Assembly (NCBI RefSeq): GCF_003477885.1
Contig: NZ_QUEE01000010.1
Location: 156,556-220,555, forward strand
DNA from: Lachnotalea sp. AF33-28
GTDB lineage: Bacteria; Bacillota; Clostridia; Lachnospirales; Lachnospiraceae
Length of the DNA stretch: 64,000 bases
Direction of reading: 5' to 3'
Shown here: in pieces, positions 41,839-51,534 of the stretch
Layout: each line of letters opens with the position of its first letter
Position numbering within the stretch: position 1 is the first letter of the stretch
Notes under the pieces: model-generated
Seen by the model: only the letters and a program-made list of their open reading frames with translations
Told to the model about the DNA's origin: nothing
The model's database searches: none
Made by a program: the position numbers and the translations under genes

Positions 41839-43161
41839 ATGGAAAAAGAAGTGATAGATGCAATCAACAGAATTACATACTTTACCTCGAAATTTCCCGG
41901 AAAAGAGTTCAGAATTATTTCGGATCATCCGGAACTGGCAACGCCGTACCTTTTGGAAGCAATCCGGAAAGCAATACGGGAAAGAGACGAACTGGGAAAC
42001 AATTATGAACTGCATTTCTATGCGATGTACTTACTGGCACAGTTTGAATGCAGAGAAGCATTTCCGCTCATCCTGGATATGATCTCTCTTCCGGCAGAGG
42101 TGCTGGACGGGCTGATCGGTGACTGCGTAACATCCGGCTTAAGTGATATATTATACAGCACCTATGACGGCAATTTTAAAATGCTCAAAGAATATATTAT
42201 TTATAAAAACTGTGATCCGTATGCAAAAACGGCAGCGCTGGACGTATGCATGCAGCTGTACAAAGACAGCATTGTGGAAAAATCGGTTATCACGGATATT
42301 CTTTACGAGCTCATCCATGATCCGGTCTGTGAGGATGACGGGACATTGGATACACATATGATCGTAAATATCTGCGACTGTCATTTTGTGGAGATGCTGA
42401 AAGACATACAATATTTGTTTGACGAGGGCAGGGCGGATGAATATGTGATGGGCGATTATAGCGACTGTGTGGATGCGATGTTTGATTATTCCGATGCTCA
42501 TGAGAGATTTTGTAAGAAGATTACCAGCGCGGAGGACGAACTGAAGGGCTGGTCTATGTTCGAACAATCGGATAAGGATCAGAAACGCTTAGACGCAGAT
42601 TTGGACAATATGCTTCGGAATATGATGAGAGGAATGAATAAACAGGAAAAATCCGTCAAGATTTATCCCAATGATCCCTGTCCCTGCGGAAGCGGTAAAA
42701 AATATAAAAAATGCTGCATGAACCGTTCAAAAGAGGAACTTGAAGCGCAGGCCATGGAAATGGACCGGAAAAAGTGGCTGGAAGATTATCCGAAGACAGC
42801 TGATCCCAGAGTGGAAGGCCGAATTTATCTTCAAGATTTTTACGATCAGGATAGCATAGCAGTGGATCAGTCTGTTTACCTGGCGCTGAAGGAACGTTCC
42901 GGTCTGCCGTCTGTGCGTGAGAGCGAAGAAGAAAGGATAAAACGTCAGACATATTATCTGCTGGATGCATTCGATAAATGGAAGGCAAAATGCGAACAGG
43001 AAGGCTTGAGCAGTATAAAACAGTATGACGAGAAGTACAGCATACACTATCCCTGTGGCAGCTGGCTCGGCATACTGAAAAATTTGCTGATAAGTCAGTC
43101 AAGAAAGAAAGAATTGAGATCGGTTGAACAGTTTTGTAAGGAAAAACTGCATAGAATCTAA
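41839..43161 (+). CDS. DUF1186-type protein with SEC-C zinc motif
   Basis: 440 residues. The first 250 residues are helical repeats typical of DUF1186 (PYLLEAIRKAIRE, FYAMYLLAQFECREAFPLILDMI). A SEC-C zinc motif follows at about 275-298: NDPCPCGSGKKYKKCC, the same cysteine pattern as the SecA C-terminus. The remaining C-terminal part is not recognised. The SEC-C motif binds zinc and contacts ribosome or SecB in SecA; the role here is unknown. It starts 36 bp after the lipoprotein gene. Confidence 0.88.
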   Translation: MEKEVIDAINRITYFTSKFPGKEFRIISDHPELATPYLLEAIRKAIRERDELGNNYELHFYAMYLLAQFECREAFPLILDMISLPAEVLDGLIGDCVTSGLSDILYSTYDGNFKMLKEYIIYKNCDPYAKTAALDVCMQLYKDSIVEKSVITDILYELIHDPVCEDDGTLDTHMIVNICDCHFVEMLKDIQYLFDEGRADEYVMGDYSDCVDAMFDYSDAHERFCKKITSAEDELKGWSMFEQSDKDQKRLDADLDNMLRNMMRGMNKQEKSVKIYPNDPCPCGSGKKYKKCCMNRSKEELEAQAMEMDRKKWLEDYPKTADPRVEGRIYLQDFYDQDSIAVDQSVYLALKERSGLPSVRESEEERIKRQTYYLLDAFDKWKAKCEQEGLSSIKQYDEKYSIHYPCGSWLGILKNLLISQSRKKELRSVEQFCKEKLHRI

Positions 43162-43181
43162 AACAGCGGCGGTAATATAAA

Positions 43182-44171
43182 ATGATGGTTGACGAAGTAT
43201 TTCATGAAATAGTAAGGAATCTGGATCTGGGCCGTCTGACCTCACCTCCTGTGAAGGTATCCGGCGGCTATATGCACAAAATGTATAAAATAGAGACCCA
43301 AGCTGGCGCATATGCGGTCAAGCTCCTGAACCCCTGTGTTATGAAGCGGCCGGACGCGCTTCCTAACTTCCAGAGGGCGGAACAGCTGGAGGAGGTGCTG
43401 TATGAACACGGGCTTCCGGTGGTGCCGGCGATCGGAATAAACGGCCGCAAAATGCAGTTTCTTAACGGCCAATACTATTATGTATTCCACTGGGTGGAAG
43501 GAAGAGCGCTTCGGTGGAATGAAATCAAAGCAGAGCACTGTGGGACAGCCGGCGCGCTCCTCGCTGCCATACATAAAATTGAACGGAGAGAGAAGCCCTG
43601 TAATAGGGAGATGCTGTGTGCAGACTGGGACCGGTATATCGCACAGGCCGTTACAGAGTGTCCGAAGACCGCAAAAGAGTTAAAGGCTGTCAGGGATCTA
43701 CTGTATTCCGGGCAGGAGGCTTATAACCTCGCGCTTCAACAGCTTCCGCCCGTGACCTGCATCTGCGACGGAGATATGGACAGCAAAAATGTCCTGTGGC
43801 AGGATGGGAGACCGCTCATCATCGATCTGGAATGTCTGGATTACGGAAATCCGTTTTCGGAGATGTTTCAGCTGGCGCTAAGCTGGGCGGGCGTAACGGT
43901 TTGCCATATAGATTTCGGCTGTCTGGAAGCCTTCTTATCGTCATACCGCCTAAAGTACGGAGAGTGCTGCGTTAGCTGGGAGAAGCTCTGGGGCATCGGC
44001 TTTAGCTGGCTGGAATGGCTGGAGTATAATCTGAAAAGAGCCCTGATGATCGAATGCGCGGATGAGGAGGAACAAAAGCTGGGCATCTGTGAAGCCCATG
44101 AAACGATCCGGCGCGTTGCGTATTATTCATCAGTAAAAGAGGAGCTTTTAGAGCGTCTGCGTATGCTATAA
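43182..44171 (+). CDS. Aminoglycoside phosphotransferase (APH)-family kinase
   Basis: 329 residues. The kinase-like fold has a nucleotide Lys (YAVKLLNP), the catalytic loop CICDGDMDSKNVLW (D-x-x-x-x-N) and the metal Asp in IIDLECLDYG. The classical His of HGD is Cys-x-x-Gly-Asp. Members phosphorylate aminoglycosides or small metabolites such as choline and homoserine; substrate cannot be told. It starts 21 bp after the SEC-C gene stop, with no good ribosome site. Confidence 0.85.
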   Translation: MMVDEVFHEIVRNLDLGRLTSPPVKVSGGYMHKMYKIETQAGAYAVKLLNPCVMKRPDALPNFQRAEQLEEVLYEHGLPVVPAIGINGRKMQFLNGQYYYVFHWVEGRALRWNEIKAEHCGTAGALLAAIHKIERREKPCNREMLCADWDRYIAQAVTECPKTAKELKAVRDLLYSGQEAYNLALQQLPPVTCICDGDMDSKNVLWQDGRPLIIDLECLDYGNPFSEMFQLALSWAGVTVCHIDFGCLEAFLSSYRLKYGECCVSWEKLWGIGFSWLEWLEYNLKRALMIECADEEEQKLGICEAHETIRRVAYYSSVKEELLERLRML

Positions 44172-44276
44172 GCCGCCGGACTGAATGTGCCGGTACACCG
44201 GTTCCGTAAGGCGGCAGCAAGCATTTGGTTGTACATTATGCATAAAAACATAACGAATAATTAGTATTTATTAACA

Positions 44277-44336
44277 TTGACGCTGATGACTGGATCGTTT
44301 ATATTTATTACGTAAACGATAACGTAAATGTTTACG
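44277..44336 (+). promoter_or_regulatory. Promoter and LacI-type operator of the lacI-like gene
   Basis: TTGACG, 17-bp spacer, TATATT (44277-44305). Just downstream, CGTAAAC (44311-44317) and GTTTACG (44330-44336) form an inverted repeat covering the expected transcription start, with a further CGTAAA between them. This fits autorepression by the LacI-family protein encoded next. Confidence 0.75.
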
Positions 44337-44389
44337 AAAAGGATAACTTAGCGCAATCACTATAAAAGACGGAAGGAACAGGAGATATT

Positions 44390-45478
44390 ATGGCAAAAAG
44401 TGAAGAAGCATCTGGAGCGACATTGAAGGATATTTCCAAAGCGCTGAATGTGTCATCCACCACCGTGCACCGCGCGCTGGCAGGCAAAGAAGGTATCAGC
44501 GACTCATTGAGAGAGAAGATCCTGAAAACAGCGGAAGAAATGGGGTATAAGCTCAATTATGCCGCGTCCTCCATGAAGCGCAAGGCCGTTAAGATTGCGG
44601 TGCTGCTGCCCGCGGAGACAGAAGGCGGGAGCATGTACTTCGCCTATCTGTGGAAGGGATGCCGCAGTTATCTGAAGGAGATCGAAGCGCTGAATGTGGT
44701 GACCGAGGAGTACGGCATTCAGAATGAGGAAGAGCAGGCGATGATCCTGAAACAGATCGCGGATGCCGGGCCGGAGGTATACAGCGGCGTGCTCACATTT
44801 TCCTATACGAGGCAGCAGGCGGTGATGACACAGTATGTCCGGCTGACCGCGCAGAAGATCCCGGTGGTGGTGCTGGATGACGAGCTGACCGGCATAGACG
44901 GGCTCTACTGCATATCGCCTTCCGAAAAGCTGATCGGAGAACTGTGCGCCGAATTTTTCTCACTGGCTGTTCCGAAAGAGGGCACGATCATCGTATCCGG
45001 CGGGAAGAAGGACTCCAAGGTTCACGCAAATATGGTGAGCAGCTTCTGCGGCTATCTCAAAGAGCATTGCCCGGGAGTGAAGGTGTCGCAGACGCCTCCC
45101 TATGAGACCAATGGGAAGAACGAAGCGGACTATGGGGAATTCTGCCAGAGGCTGACATCCATTCCCGATGTGATCGGCGTATATGCCCTCACTTCCAGAT
45201 CCAATGACGCTTTGGCGAAAGCGCTGACGGATACGGGCATGAAGGGAAAGGTGAGGGCCATCGGTTCCGATCTGTATGATAAAAGTGCACAGTATCTGCA
45301 GGATGGGGTATTTGATGTGCTGATTTATAAAAACGCGTTTGACAAAGGTGTTACGGCGCTGCGGCTGCTGACGGACTGCATCATAAAGCATATCATCCCG
45401 CCGGCGAAAAGCACCTGCATCATCAGTTTGATATTTAAGAGCAATCTGCAGTTTTACGAGGACGTGTTCCGGCTGTAA
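44390..45478 (+). CDS. LacI-family transcriptional regulator
   Basis: 362 residues. N-terminal helix-turn-helix and hinge (ATLKDISKALNVSSTTVHRALAG, IRE-type hinge MGYKLNYAASSMKRK) followed by a periplasmic-binding-protein-like sugar domain (about 70-355). It lies at the head of the importer-sulfatase-GH88 cluster and is the likely repressor of it. The CGTAAAC/GTTTACG operator is directly upstream. CAGGAG precedes ATG. Confidence 0.93.
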   Translation: MAKSEEASGATLKDISKALNVSSTTVHRALAGKEGISDSLREKILKTAEEMGYKLNYAASSMKRKAVKIAVLLPAETEGGSMYFAYLWKGCRSYLKEIEALNVVTEEYGIQNEEEQAMILKQIADAGPEVYSGVLTFSYTRQQAVMTQYVRLTAQKIPVVVLDDELTGIDGLYCISPSEKLIGELCAEFFSLAVPKEGTIIVSGGKKDSKVHANMVSSFCGYLKEHCPGVKVSQTPPYETNGKNEADYGEFCQRLTSIPDVIGVYALTSRSNDALAKALTDTGMKGKVRAIGSDLYDKSAQYLQDGVFDVLIYKNAFDKGVTALRLLTDCIIKHIIPPAKSTCIISLIFKSNLQFYEDVFRL

Positions 45479-45555
45479 CAAAAGTTAGCTTTGCCCATTC
45501 ATTTGGGACCTCATGGGGTACCAGTTAAAATATAAGCGGAAAAAGGAGAAGGTTT

Positions 45556-46867
45556 ATGAAAAAAAGAATCGCAGCAACACTTCTGACAGGAATTCTGACA
45601 CTCACGATGCTGGCCGGGTGCGCACAGGGCTCAGGGCAGACGGAGACAAGCGGCACTACGCCGGCAGCGCAGCCGGCTGGATCCACTGCGGCGGGGGGAG
45701 AGAATACGGATGCACCGGACTATTCCGGCATTAAGCTGGTCTATTGGTCCAATTGGGAAGCGACGGAACCACAGGGCATCGTGATCAAGGAAGCGGTGGA
45801 AGCTTATGAGAAAGAGACCGGCGTCGAGATTGATCTGGAGTTTAAAGGGCGCAAAGGAATCAAGGAAGGCCTGATCCCGGCGCTGGATGCGGATCAGCAG
45901 GTGGACCTGTTCGACGGACAGGGGAATAAGAGCAACTATGGAGACCGTACCGTCAGTCTGGAAGATTTGGTGAAACAGTTTGATTATGAGAAGGATACGA
46001 ATCCTGTCATGATGGAACTGGCGAGAAGCTATACGGACGGTGTGCTCAAAGAGATTCCTTATCAGTTTAAGGCGAACGCTTATCTCTACAATAAGAAGCT
46101 GTTCCGCGATGCCGGCATCGATAAAGCTCCCTCCAACTGGACTGAATTTCTGGACACATGCCAGAAGCTGAAAGATTCCGGAGTGATCCCACTGACCACC
46201 GATGACGCGTACGCTCCTCAGGCATTCGGCATGCATCTGGCCAGGCTGATGGGCAGCGACGGCGTGAATGAGGTGATGTTTAACGAAAACGGCGGCTGGG
46301 AAAGACCGGAGGTGCTTCAGGCTGCCAAGGCCTTTGAGGATCTGGCGGGCAAAGGGTATTTCTCCCCTCTGGTGGGTTCAAACGTATGGCCTACCGGACA
46401 GAATACCGAGTTTGCGGTGGGAAAGGCTGCAATGTATTGCGTAGGAACCTATGTGCCCAACGAAGTGAAGACAATTACCGGCGGAGATTTTGAATGGGGA
46501 TTTTTCAACTATCCGGAAGTGGAAGGCGGCGTAAATGGCACTGAGGCCATGGTGGTAGGCGCGCAGAGCTTTGCGATCACATCCAAGTGCGAGCATCCGG
46601 AAGCGGCTTTCGGTCTGATTGAAAAGCTGACAAGAGGGGAATACGATGCGAAACTGGCGGCGGAGACCCTGGGCCTTCCCGCAGATCTGAACAATACATC
46701 CTGGCCGGCAGAACTTACAGAACTGCACGACGATTTTCCCGACCTCCGGCGGTGCTGAAAATAACCCGGATGCAACACCGGTTCTGAAAGAAAATCTGAT
46801 GAACCTGTATGCGGGTAAGATCACTGCCGAACAGTTTGTAGCCAATATGTCGGCGGCTGCTAAATAA
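45556..46867 (+). pseudogene. MsmE-type sugar-binding lipoprotein with a 3' frameshift
   Basis: The first frame gives 400 residues: lipobox LTMLAGCA (Cys about 22), a Gly/Thr linker, and a clear extracellular solute-binding domain (LVYWSNWEATEPQG, ANAYLYNKKLFRDAGI, PSNWTEFLDTCQKL). It stops early at 46758 with FPDLRRC. In the next frame the missing C-terminus continues to TAA 46867 (GGAENNPDATPVLKENLMNL, AEQFVANMSAAAK). One extra base in TTTTCCC near 46737-46743 explains it. The intact protein would be about 436 residues. It may be a sequencing indel. It works with the two permeases downstream. Confidence 0.88.
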
Positions 46868-46924
46868 CCGGTGCATGGTATGGCGGAGGCGGGCGATGCC
46901 CGCCTCTCCTGTTGCATAGAAATT

Positions 46925-46957
46925 GCCGCAGGCGGAGAATCCGGCGAGCGGAATTCC
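46925..46957. repeat. GC-rich hairpin repeat between binding protein and permease genes
   Basis: GCCGCAGGCGGAGAATCC is identical to 31346-31363 in the recombinase leader, and GCGAGCGG follows in both. GAATCCG can pair with CGGAATTC. In this position it may down-tune permease expression relative to the binding protein. Confidence 0.6.
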
Positions 46958-46981
46958 TTATTTAAGAAATGAGGGGGTACA

Positions 46982-47890
46982 ATGAAGCGTAACAAAAGTA
47001 TGATACTGGCCTTTACCATACCGGGCACCCTGCTGTTCCTGCTGACTTTCGTATATCCGATTATACGGACGGTCATCATGAGCTTCTTCTCCATCACGGA
47101 AATCACGGATCCGGTATCCAAATGGGCTTTCAGCGGAATCCAAAATTATACGGCATTATTTCAGAACAGTCTGTTCCAGACGTCTTTATGGAATCTTTTC
47201 CGCATATGGCTGTACGGCGGAATCATTATCATGGCGGTGTCCCTGCTGCTGGCGACCATACTGACCAGTGGCGTGCGCGGCAAGGGCTTTTTCCAGGCCG
47301 CGATTTATCTGCCCAATGTTATCAGCGCTGTGGCTATGGCAACGATGTGGATCCAATACGTGTTTAACTCATCCTATGGCTTCCTGACCAATTTTTTCAA
47401 AGCGCTCCATCTGGATGCTCTGGCAAGTATTCAGTGGCTGGACGGGGATCACAAGTTCTGGGCACTGCTCATATCCTACTGCTTCGGCATGATCGGCCAT
47501 CATATGCTTATCTGGATCAGCGGCATTGAGCGGATCAGCACCGATTACTACGAGGCGGCGGGCATCGACGGCGCGAACAAGATCAAACAGTTTTTCCATA
47601 TCACGCTGCCGCTGCTCAAAGGTATACTTAGGACTAACATCATTATGTGGTCCATAAGCGTGGCGGGCTTTTTCATCTGGTCACAGCTGTTCTCGCCATT
47701 GACGCCGGATACTTCAACGGTAGTTCCTATGGTCTATATGTATGTGAAGCTGTTTGGGGCCGACAGTGTGGACGTGGTTTCCAGGGATGCCGGAAGCGGC
47801 GCTGCCATCGGCATTATTCTCTGTCTCTTTATTGTAATCATCTTCAACGTGGCCAACAGGCTGCTTAAAGATGACGATCTGGAATTTTAG
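46982..47890 (+). CDS. ABC sugar transporter permease, MsmF type
   Basis: 302 residues, six membrane segments, EAA loop YEAAGIDGANKIKQFFHITLPLLKG. The N-terminus FTIPGTLLFLLTFVYPIIRT is typical of MsmF/UgpA-like permeases. GAGGGGG precedes ATG. It forms the membrane channel with the next gene and serves the frameshifted binding protein upstream. Confidence 0.94.
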   Translation: MKRNKSMILAFTIPGTLLFLLTFVYPIIRTVIMSFFSITEITDPVSKWAFSGIQNYTALFQNSLFQTSLWNLFRIWLYGGIIIMAVSLLLATILTSGVRGKGFFQAAIYLPNVISAVAMATMWIQYVFNSSYGFLTNFFKALHLDALASIQWLDGDHKFWALLISYCFGMIGHHMLIWISGIERISTDYYEAAGIDGANKIKQFFHITLPLLKGILRTNIIMWSISVAGFFIWSQLFSPLTPDTSTVVPMVYMYVKLFGADSVDVVSRDAGSGAAIGIILCLFIVIIFNVANRLLKDDDLEF

Positions 47891-47902
47891 GAGGTACGCG
47901 CT

Positions 47903-48793
47903 GTGCTTAGAAGAACAAAAAAGGAGCGGAAGGCTCCGGAGCCGTTTAACCTGAAAAAAGAGATACGCCTGCTTCCCGGATATATCATACTGATCCTTTG
48001 GGTCGCATTTACCGCGGTTCTGCTGGGGTGGGTGCTGGCGGCCAGCCTGTCCACCTCCGCGGATATCTTTACCGGAACCGTCCTGAAATTTAACAGCGGT
48101 CTCCACTGGGAGAACTATAAGAAGGCGTGGTTTTCCTCCAATGTGTCCGTGTTTTTCACGAATTCACTGGTCTATGCAACCACCTCCTGTGTCCTTTTGA
48201 TCGTGATCTGCGCGCCCTTTGCCTATGTGCTGCAGCGTTTTCCGTTCAGGGGACGTGATTTGATCAAGAGTTCGCTGGCAGCCACCATGGGTGTTCCGAT
48301 CATCATGGTGATCATTCCGCTGTATACGATGATCGCCAGATCCGGAGTATTAAAGAATACGATGTCCAACCGGATCGTTTTGATCGCGCTGTTTGTGGCC
48401 ACCAAGATCCCTTATACGACCACGTTTCTGACCGCGTATTTCGCCAACATCTCCAGCTCCTATGAAGAGGCGGCGGCCATCGACGGATGCCATCCGGTAA
48501 AGACCTTTTGGAAGATCGTATTTCCGCTGGTCCAGGGAGGCCTTGTGACAGTGACCATCTTTAACTTCATCAGCATCTGGAACGAATATTTCCTGTCCCT
48601 GCTCTTTGTGAATTCCGACAGCCTACGGCCTGTGGCGCTGGGACTGTTCTCGATGATCAACGGCATGAAGTACAGCGGCGACTGGTCGGGGCTGTTCGCA
48701 TCCGTCATCATTGTGTTCCTGCCCACCTTTATCCTGTATCTGTTCCTCTCTAAGAAGATTATCGGAGGACTGACCGGAGGAATTAAGGGTTAA
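47903..48793 (+). CDS. ABC sugar transporter permease, MsmG type
   Basis: 296 residues, six membrane segments, EAA loop YEEAAAIDGCHPVKTFWKIVFPLVQGG and the usual ending IIGGLTGGIKG. GTG 47903 has AGGAGG 10 bp upstream. No ATPase gene is present in the cluster, as is common for Firmicute CUT1 importers that share MsmK. Confidence 0.94.
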   Translation: MLRRTKKERKAPEPFNLKKEIRLLPGYIILILWVAFTAVLLGWVLAASLSTSADIFTGTVLKFNSGLHWENYKKAWFSSNVSVFFTNSLVYATTSCVLLIVICAPFAYVLQRFPFRGRDLIKSSLAATMGVPIIMVIIPLYTMIARSGVLKNTMSNRIVLIALFVATKIPYTTTFLTAYFANISSSYEEAAAIDGCHPVKTFWKIVFPLVQGGLVTVTIFNFISIWNEYFLSLLFVNSDSLRPVALGLFSMINGMKYSGDWSGLFASVIIVFLPTFILYLFLSKKIIGGLTGGIKG

Positions 48794-48821
48794 CCGACTT
48801 GTAAGAAGGGAGTCATGAGCT

Positions 48822-50003
48822 GTGACAACAGAAGAGATACTTGAGAATTTAAGCGGGGTGGAGGAACCCATCGGATCCGTCCGCATCTATCTGAAAAACA
48901 TTTATGCCACAAAGAGGTTCAGCTTCGGCACATGGAACAGCAGACAGCACCTGATTGCTGCGGTGCATGCAGGCGGCGAGACGGGCTATGCGGAGAGCAT
49001 CATCACCGTAAATGAGCCGGAGGTTTCTCTGGACAGCTGCTTACAGCGGGCGGAAAGCCTGACGGGAAAGAGCGTTTCCGCGGCGATCACCGAAGTGCGG
49101 AGACAGCGCGGCATCTGGCCGGAGCATTATGTGGAAATGATGGAGATGGCTCTGGTGGATCTGGCCGGCAAGCTGAAAAAGAGGCCCGCACTTGCGCTTT
49201 TAGGGCTTAAGGGAACGGAGCCGGTATACGGCGTCTATGTGATACTAAGCGATGACCTTAAGGATGTGGCGGCTAAAACTGACTGGGCGGTGGAGCACGG
49301 CCGGGAGCGCTATATCAAGGTTAAGCTGTTTGGAGATAACGAACTGGACTGCGGGGTGATCCGCACGGTCCGGCAGCACACAAAAGGAAGGAATACATAC
49401 CTGATCGGCGATGTAAACGGCGGATACTGTATGCCGGGAGAGGATGTGCCGCTGGAGCAGATCGCGGTAAACCTTATGAACCTGCGGGAAGCGGGGCTTA
49501 ATGCATGTGAGGATCCCGCCTATATCAGCCTGAATGACTGGGTGAAGCTGCAAACCCTGGCGGGGGATTTAAGTCTGATCCCGGATTACCCCCTGCGCCC
49601 TTCCAGAAAATCGATTCATGAGATCCTGCCCGGCATGGGCCGCATCTATAATATCCATCCGGATTCTGCAGGTTCAATCATCGATGTGGTGGCGCTGGCA
49701 GGCCGGATACGTGAACTGGGGGCGGGGCTGATGGTTGGCGACGACAGCCTGGTGGGCCCCTCCGCAACGATCTGGCAGCAGCTGGCGGTAGGGCTTGGAG
49801 CGCAGTGGGTGGAGGCTACGGAAAAAGACGGGGAATCAGAGTTCTATTACCGCTGTGTGCAGGAGATTCCGACGGACAGCAGGATCAATCCCATCGGGGT
49901 GAAGTCTTGCTTTGGTTTCGGCATCCGTCTGGATGAGGAACTGTTAAGCCGGGAGGCGGACCGCTCTGTGACCGCAGGAGAGACAGGAGATGCACATGAA
50001 TAA
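48822..50003 (+). CDS. Enolase-superfamily (mandelate racemase-like) enzyme
   Basis: 393 residues. The barrel has the K-x-K motif YIKVKLFG, metal ligands Asp (GDVNGGY), Glu (CEDPAY) and Asp (IPDYPLRP), and the later VGDDSLVGPSATIWQQLAVGLGA. These are the superfamily signature of alpha-proton abstraction from carboxylates. In a sulfated-uronate cluster it may be a sugar-acid dehydratase or epimerase; specificity cannot be read. Start GTG 48822 with AAGGGAG upstream. Its end overlaps the sulfatase start by 8 bp. Confidence 0.9.
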   Translation: MTTEEILENLSGVEEPIGSVRIYLKNIYATKRFSFGTWNSRQHLIAAVHAGGETGYAESIITVNEPEVSLDSCLQRAESLTGKSVSAAITEVRRQRGIWPEHYVEMMEMALVDLAGKLKKRPALALLGLKGTEPVYGVYVILSDDLKDVAAKTDWAVEHGRERYIKVKLFGDNELDCGVIRTVRQHTKGRNTYLIGDVNGGYCMPGEDVPLEQIAVNLMNLREAGLNACEDPAYISLNDWVKLQTLAGDLSLIPDYPLRPSRKSIHEILPGMGRIYNIHPDSAGSIIDVVALAGRIRELGAGLMVGDDSLVGPSATIWQQLAVGLGAQWVEATEKDGESEFYYRCVQEIPTDSRINPIGVKSCFGFGIRLDEELLSREADRSVTAGETGDAHE

Positions 50004-51417
50004 AAAAAATCTGCTTTTTGTATTCGCGGACCAGTGGCGCGGCAGCGCCATCGGTTATGCCAGAGAGGACCCGGTGCAAACGCCGGTCATGGACCGCTTT
50101 TGTGAAGAATCGGTTTACTGTGACCATGCATTCAGCACATTTCCGTTGTGTTCGCCCCACCGCGCAAGCCTTCTGACAGGCAGATATCCTCTATCCACCG
50201 GATTTTTTACCAACTGTAAGACCGGGCTTTCGATGCGCCTTCAGGACGGGGAGATCGGTATCGGCCAGGTGCTTAAAGAAGCCGGCTATCAGACCGCATA
50301 TATCGGAAAATGGCATCTGGATGAGCCGGAACGAAACCGTGAGGAGAATCCGGCATCCGGAGCACTGGGCTGGGATGCGTTTACGCCTCCCGGAGTGCGG
50401 CGCCACGGATTTGATTACTGGTATTCTTATGGCGCCTGGGATGCCCACCTTCATCCCCATTACTGGCTGGATACACCGGATATGATCCGGGTGGATCAGT
50501 GGTCGGTGGAGCATGAGACCGATGCGGCTATCCGGTATCTGGAGTGTGTGCGGGACAAAGAAAGGCCGTTTGCCATGTATATTTCATGGAATCCACCCCA
50601 CAGCCCCTATGATGAGGTGCCGGATCAATATCTGGAGGCCTTTGAGGGCCGTGAACTCCGGCTGCGCGGAAATGTACGGGCGGATCATCTCCACCATCAC
50701 ACGGAGGAACCGGTGTCCGGCGGACGGGAGGAGCTAATGCGCATGACACGGCAGTATTATGCTGCGGTGGCAGGGCTGGATGAACAGTTCGGCAGGCTCC
50801 TTAAAGCCCTGAAAAGAGAAGGGCTCTATGAGGACACGGTCATCGTGCTGTCCTCAGATCATGGGGATATGATGGGAAGCCATGGGCTGATGGGAAAGCA
50901 TGTCTGGTATGAGGAATCGGTGCATATCCCGTTTGTGGTGCGCGATCCCGGTACAAAGCCCCATACCTGCACGACCTGTATCGGAAGCCAGGATATGATG
51001 CCTACGGTGCTGGGGCTTTTGGATGTGCCGGTGCCGGACACGGTGGAAGGTGAGGACTGCGCCCCTATTCTGCGTTCCGGTGAGGAGGAGCCTGATAAGG
51101 TGAGCTTTCTGTGTGCCTGCCCGGGAAGGGCGCTGTATCTGGAGGAGTTTTATAAGGCGGGGATGGACCCGATGCGGTATGGATGGCGTGGCGTACGGAC
51201 CGCGAGATACACCTATGTGATGGATGCAGGCTATCATCCCGTACCGCAGCCGGAGTGCCTACGATATCTGTACGACAATGAGCTGGACCCGCTGCAGCAG
51301 GAGCCGCTGGATCTTAAATCGGAAGAAAATAAAGCGCTTGCAGAGCGTCTGGAGAGGATGACGGTCGACTGGATGAAAGCGCAGCAGGATCATTTCATAT
51401 GCTGCGAGGGCCTGTGA
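49996..51417 (+). CDS. Type I sulfatase (formylglycine Cys type)
   Basis: About 473 residues. The sulfatase signature LCSPHRASLLTGRYP holds the Cys (52) that becomes formylglycine, in C-x-P-x-R form with His at the fourth place. Further marks are the metal site FVFADQWRG and YIGKWHLDEP, and SSDHGDMMGSHGLMGKHVWYEES. No signal peptide is visible, so the enzyme probably works in the cytoplasm on imported oligosaccharides. ATG 49996 has AGGAG 7 bp upstream; ATG 49990 is too close to it. An anaerobic maturase would be needed but is not in the window. Confidence 0.93.
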   Translation: MNKKNLLFVFADQWRGSAIGYAREDPVQTPVMDRFCEESVYCDHAFSTFPLCSPHRASLLTGRYPLSTGFFTNCKTGLSMRLQDGEIGIGQVLKEAGYQTAYIGKWHLDEPERNREENPASGALGWDAFTPPGVRRHGFDYWYSYGAWDAHLHPHYWLDTPDMIRVDQWSVEHETDAAIRYLECVRDKERPFAMYISWNPPHSPYDEVPDQYLEAFEGRELRLRGNVRADHLHHHTEEPVSGGREELMRMTRQYYAAVAGLDEQFGRLLKALKREGLYEDTVIVLSSDHGDMMGSHGLMGKHVWYEESVHIPFVVRDPGTKPHTCTTCIGSQDMMPTVLGLLDVPVPDTVEGEDCAPILRSGEEEPDKVSFLCACPGRALYLEEFYKAGMDPMRYGWRGVRTARYTYVMDAGYHPVPQPECLRYLYDNELDPLQQEPLDLKSEENKALAERLERMTVDWMKAQQDHFICCEGL

Positions 51418-51467
51418 TGCTCTGCGAAGATCTGTGAAGGCCTGCGGCATAAGAAAGATTCAGATCG

Positions 51468-51511
51468 TGTCACCAACCGCAGGTTGATGAACGCACACAT
51501 CAGTGTGCTTC
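51468..51511 (-). repeat. Double-hairpin intergenic repeat, copy 4 (reverse)
   Basis: In reverse orientation: GTCACCAACC-GCA-GGTTGATGA, then GCACAC...GTGTGC. It lies between the sulfatase and GH88 genes. Confidence 0.85.
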
Positions 51512-51534
51512 TGAATGTTTAGAGGAGGAATAAG

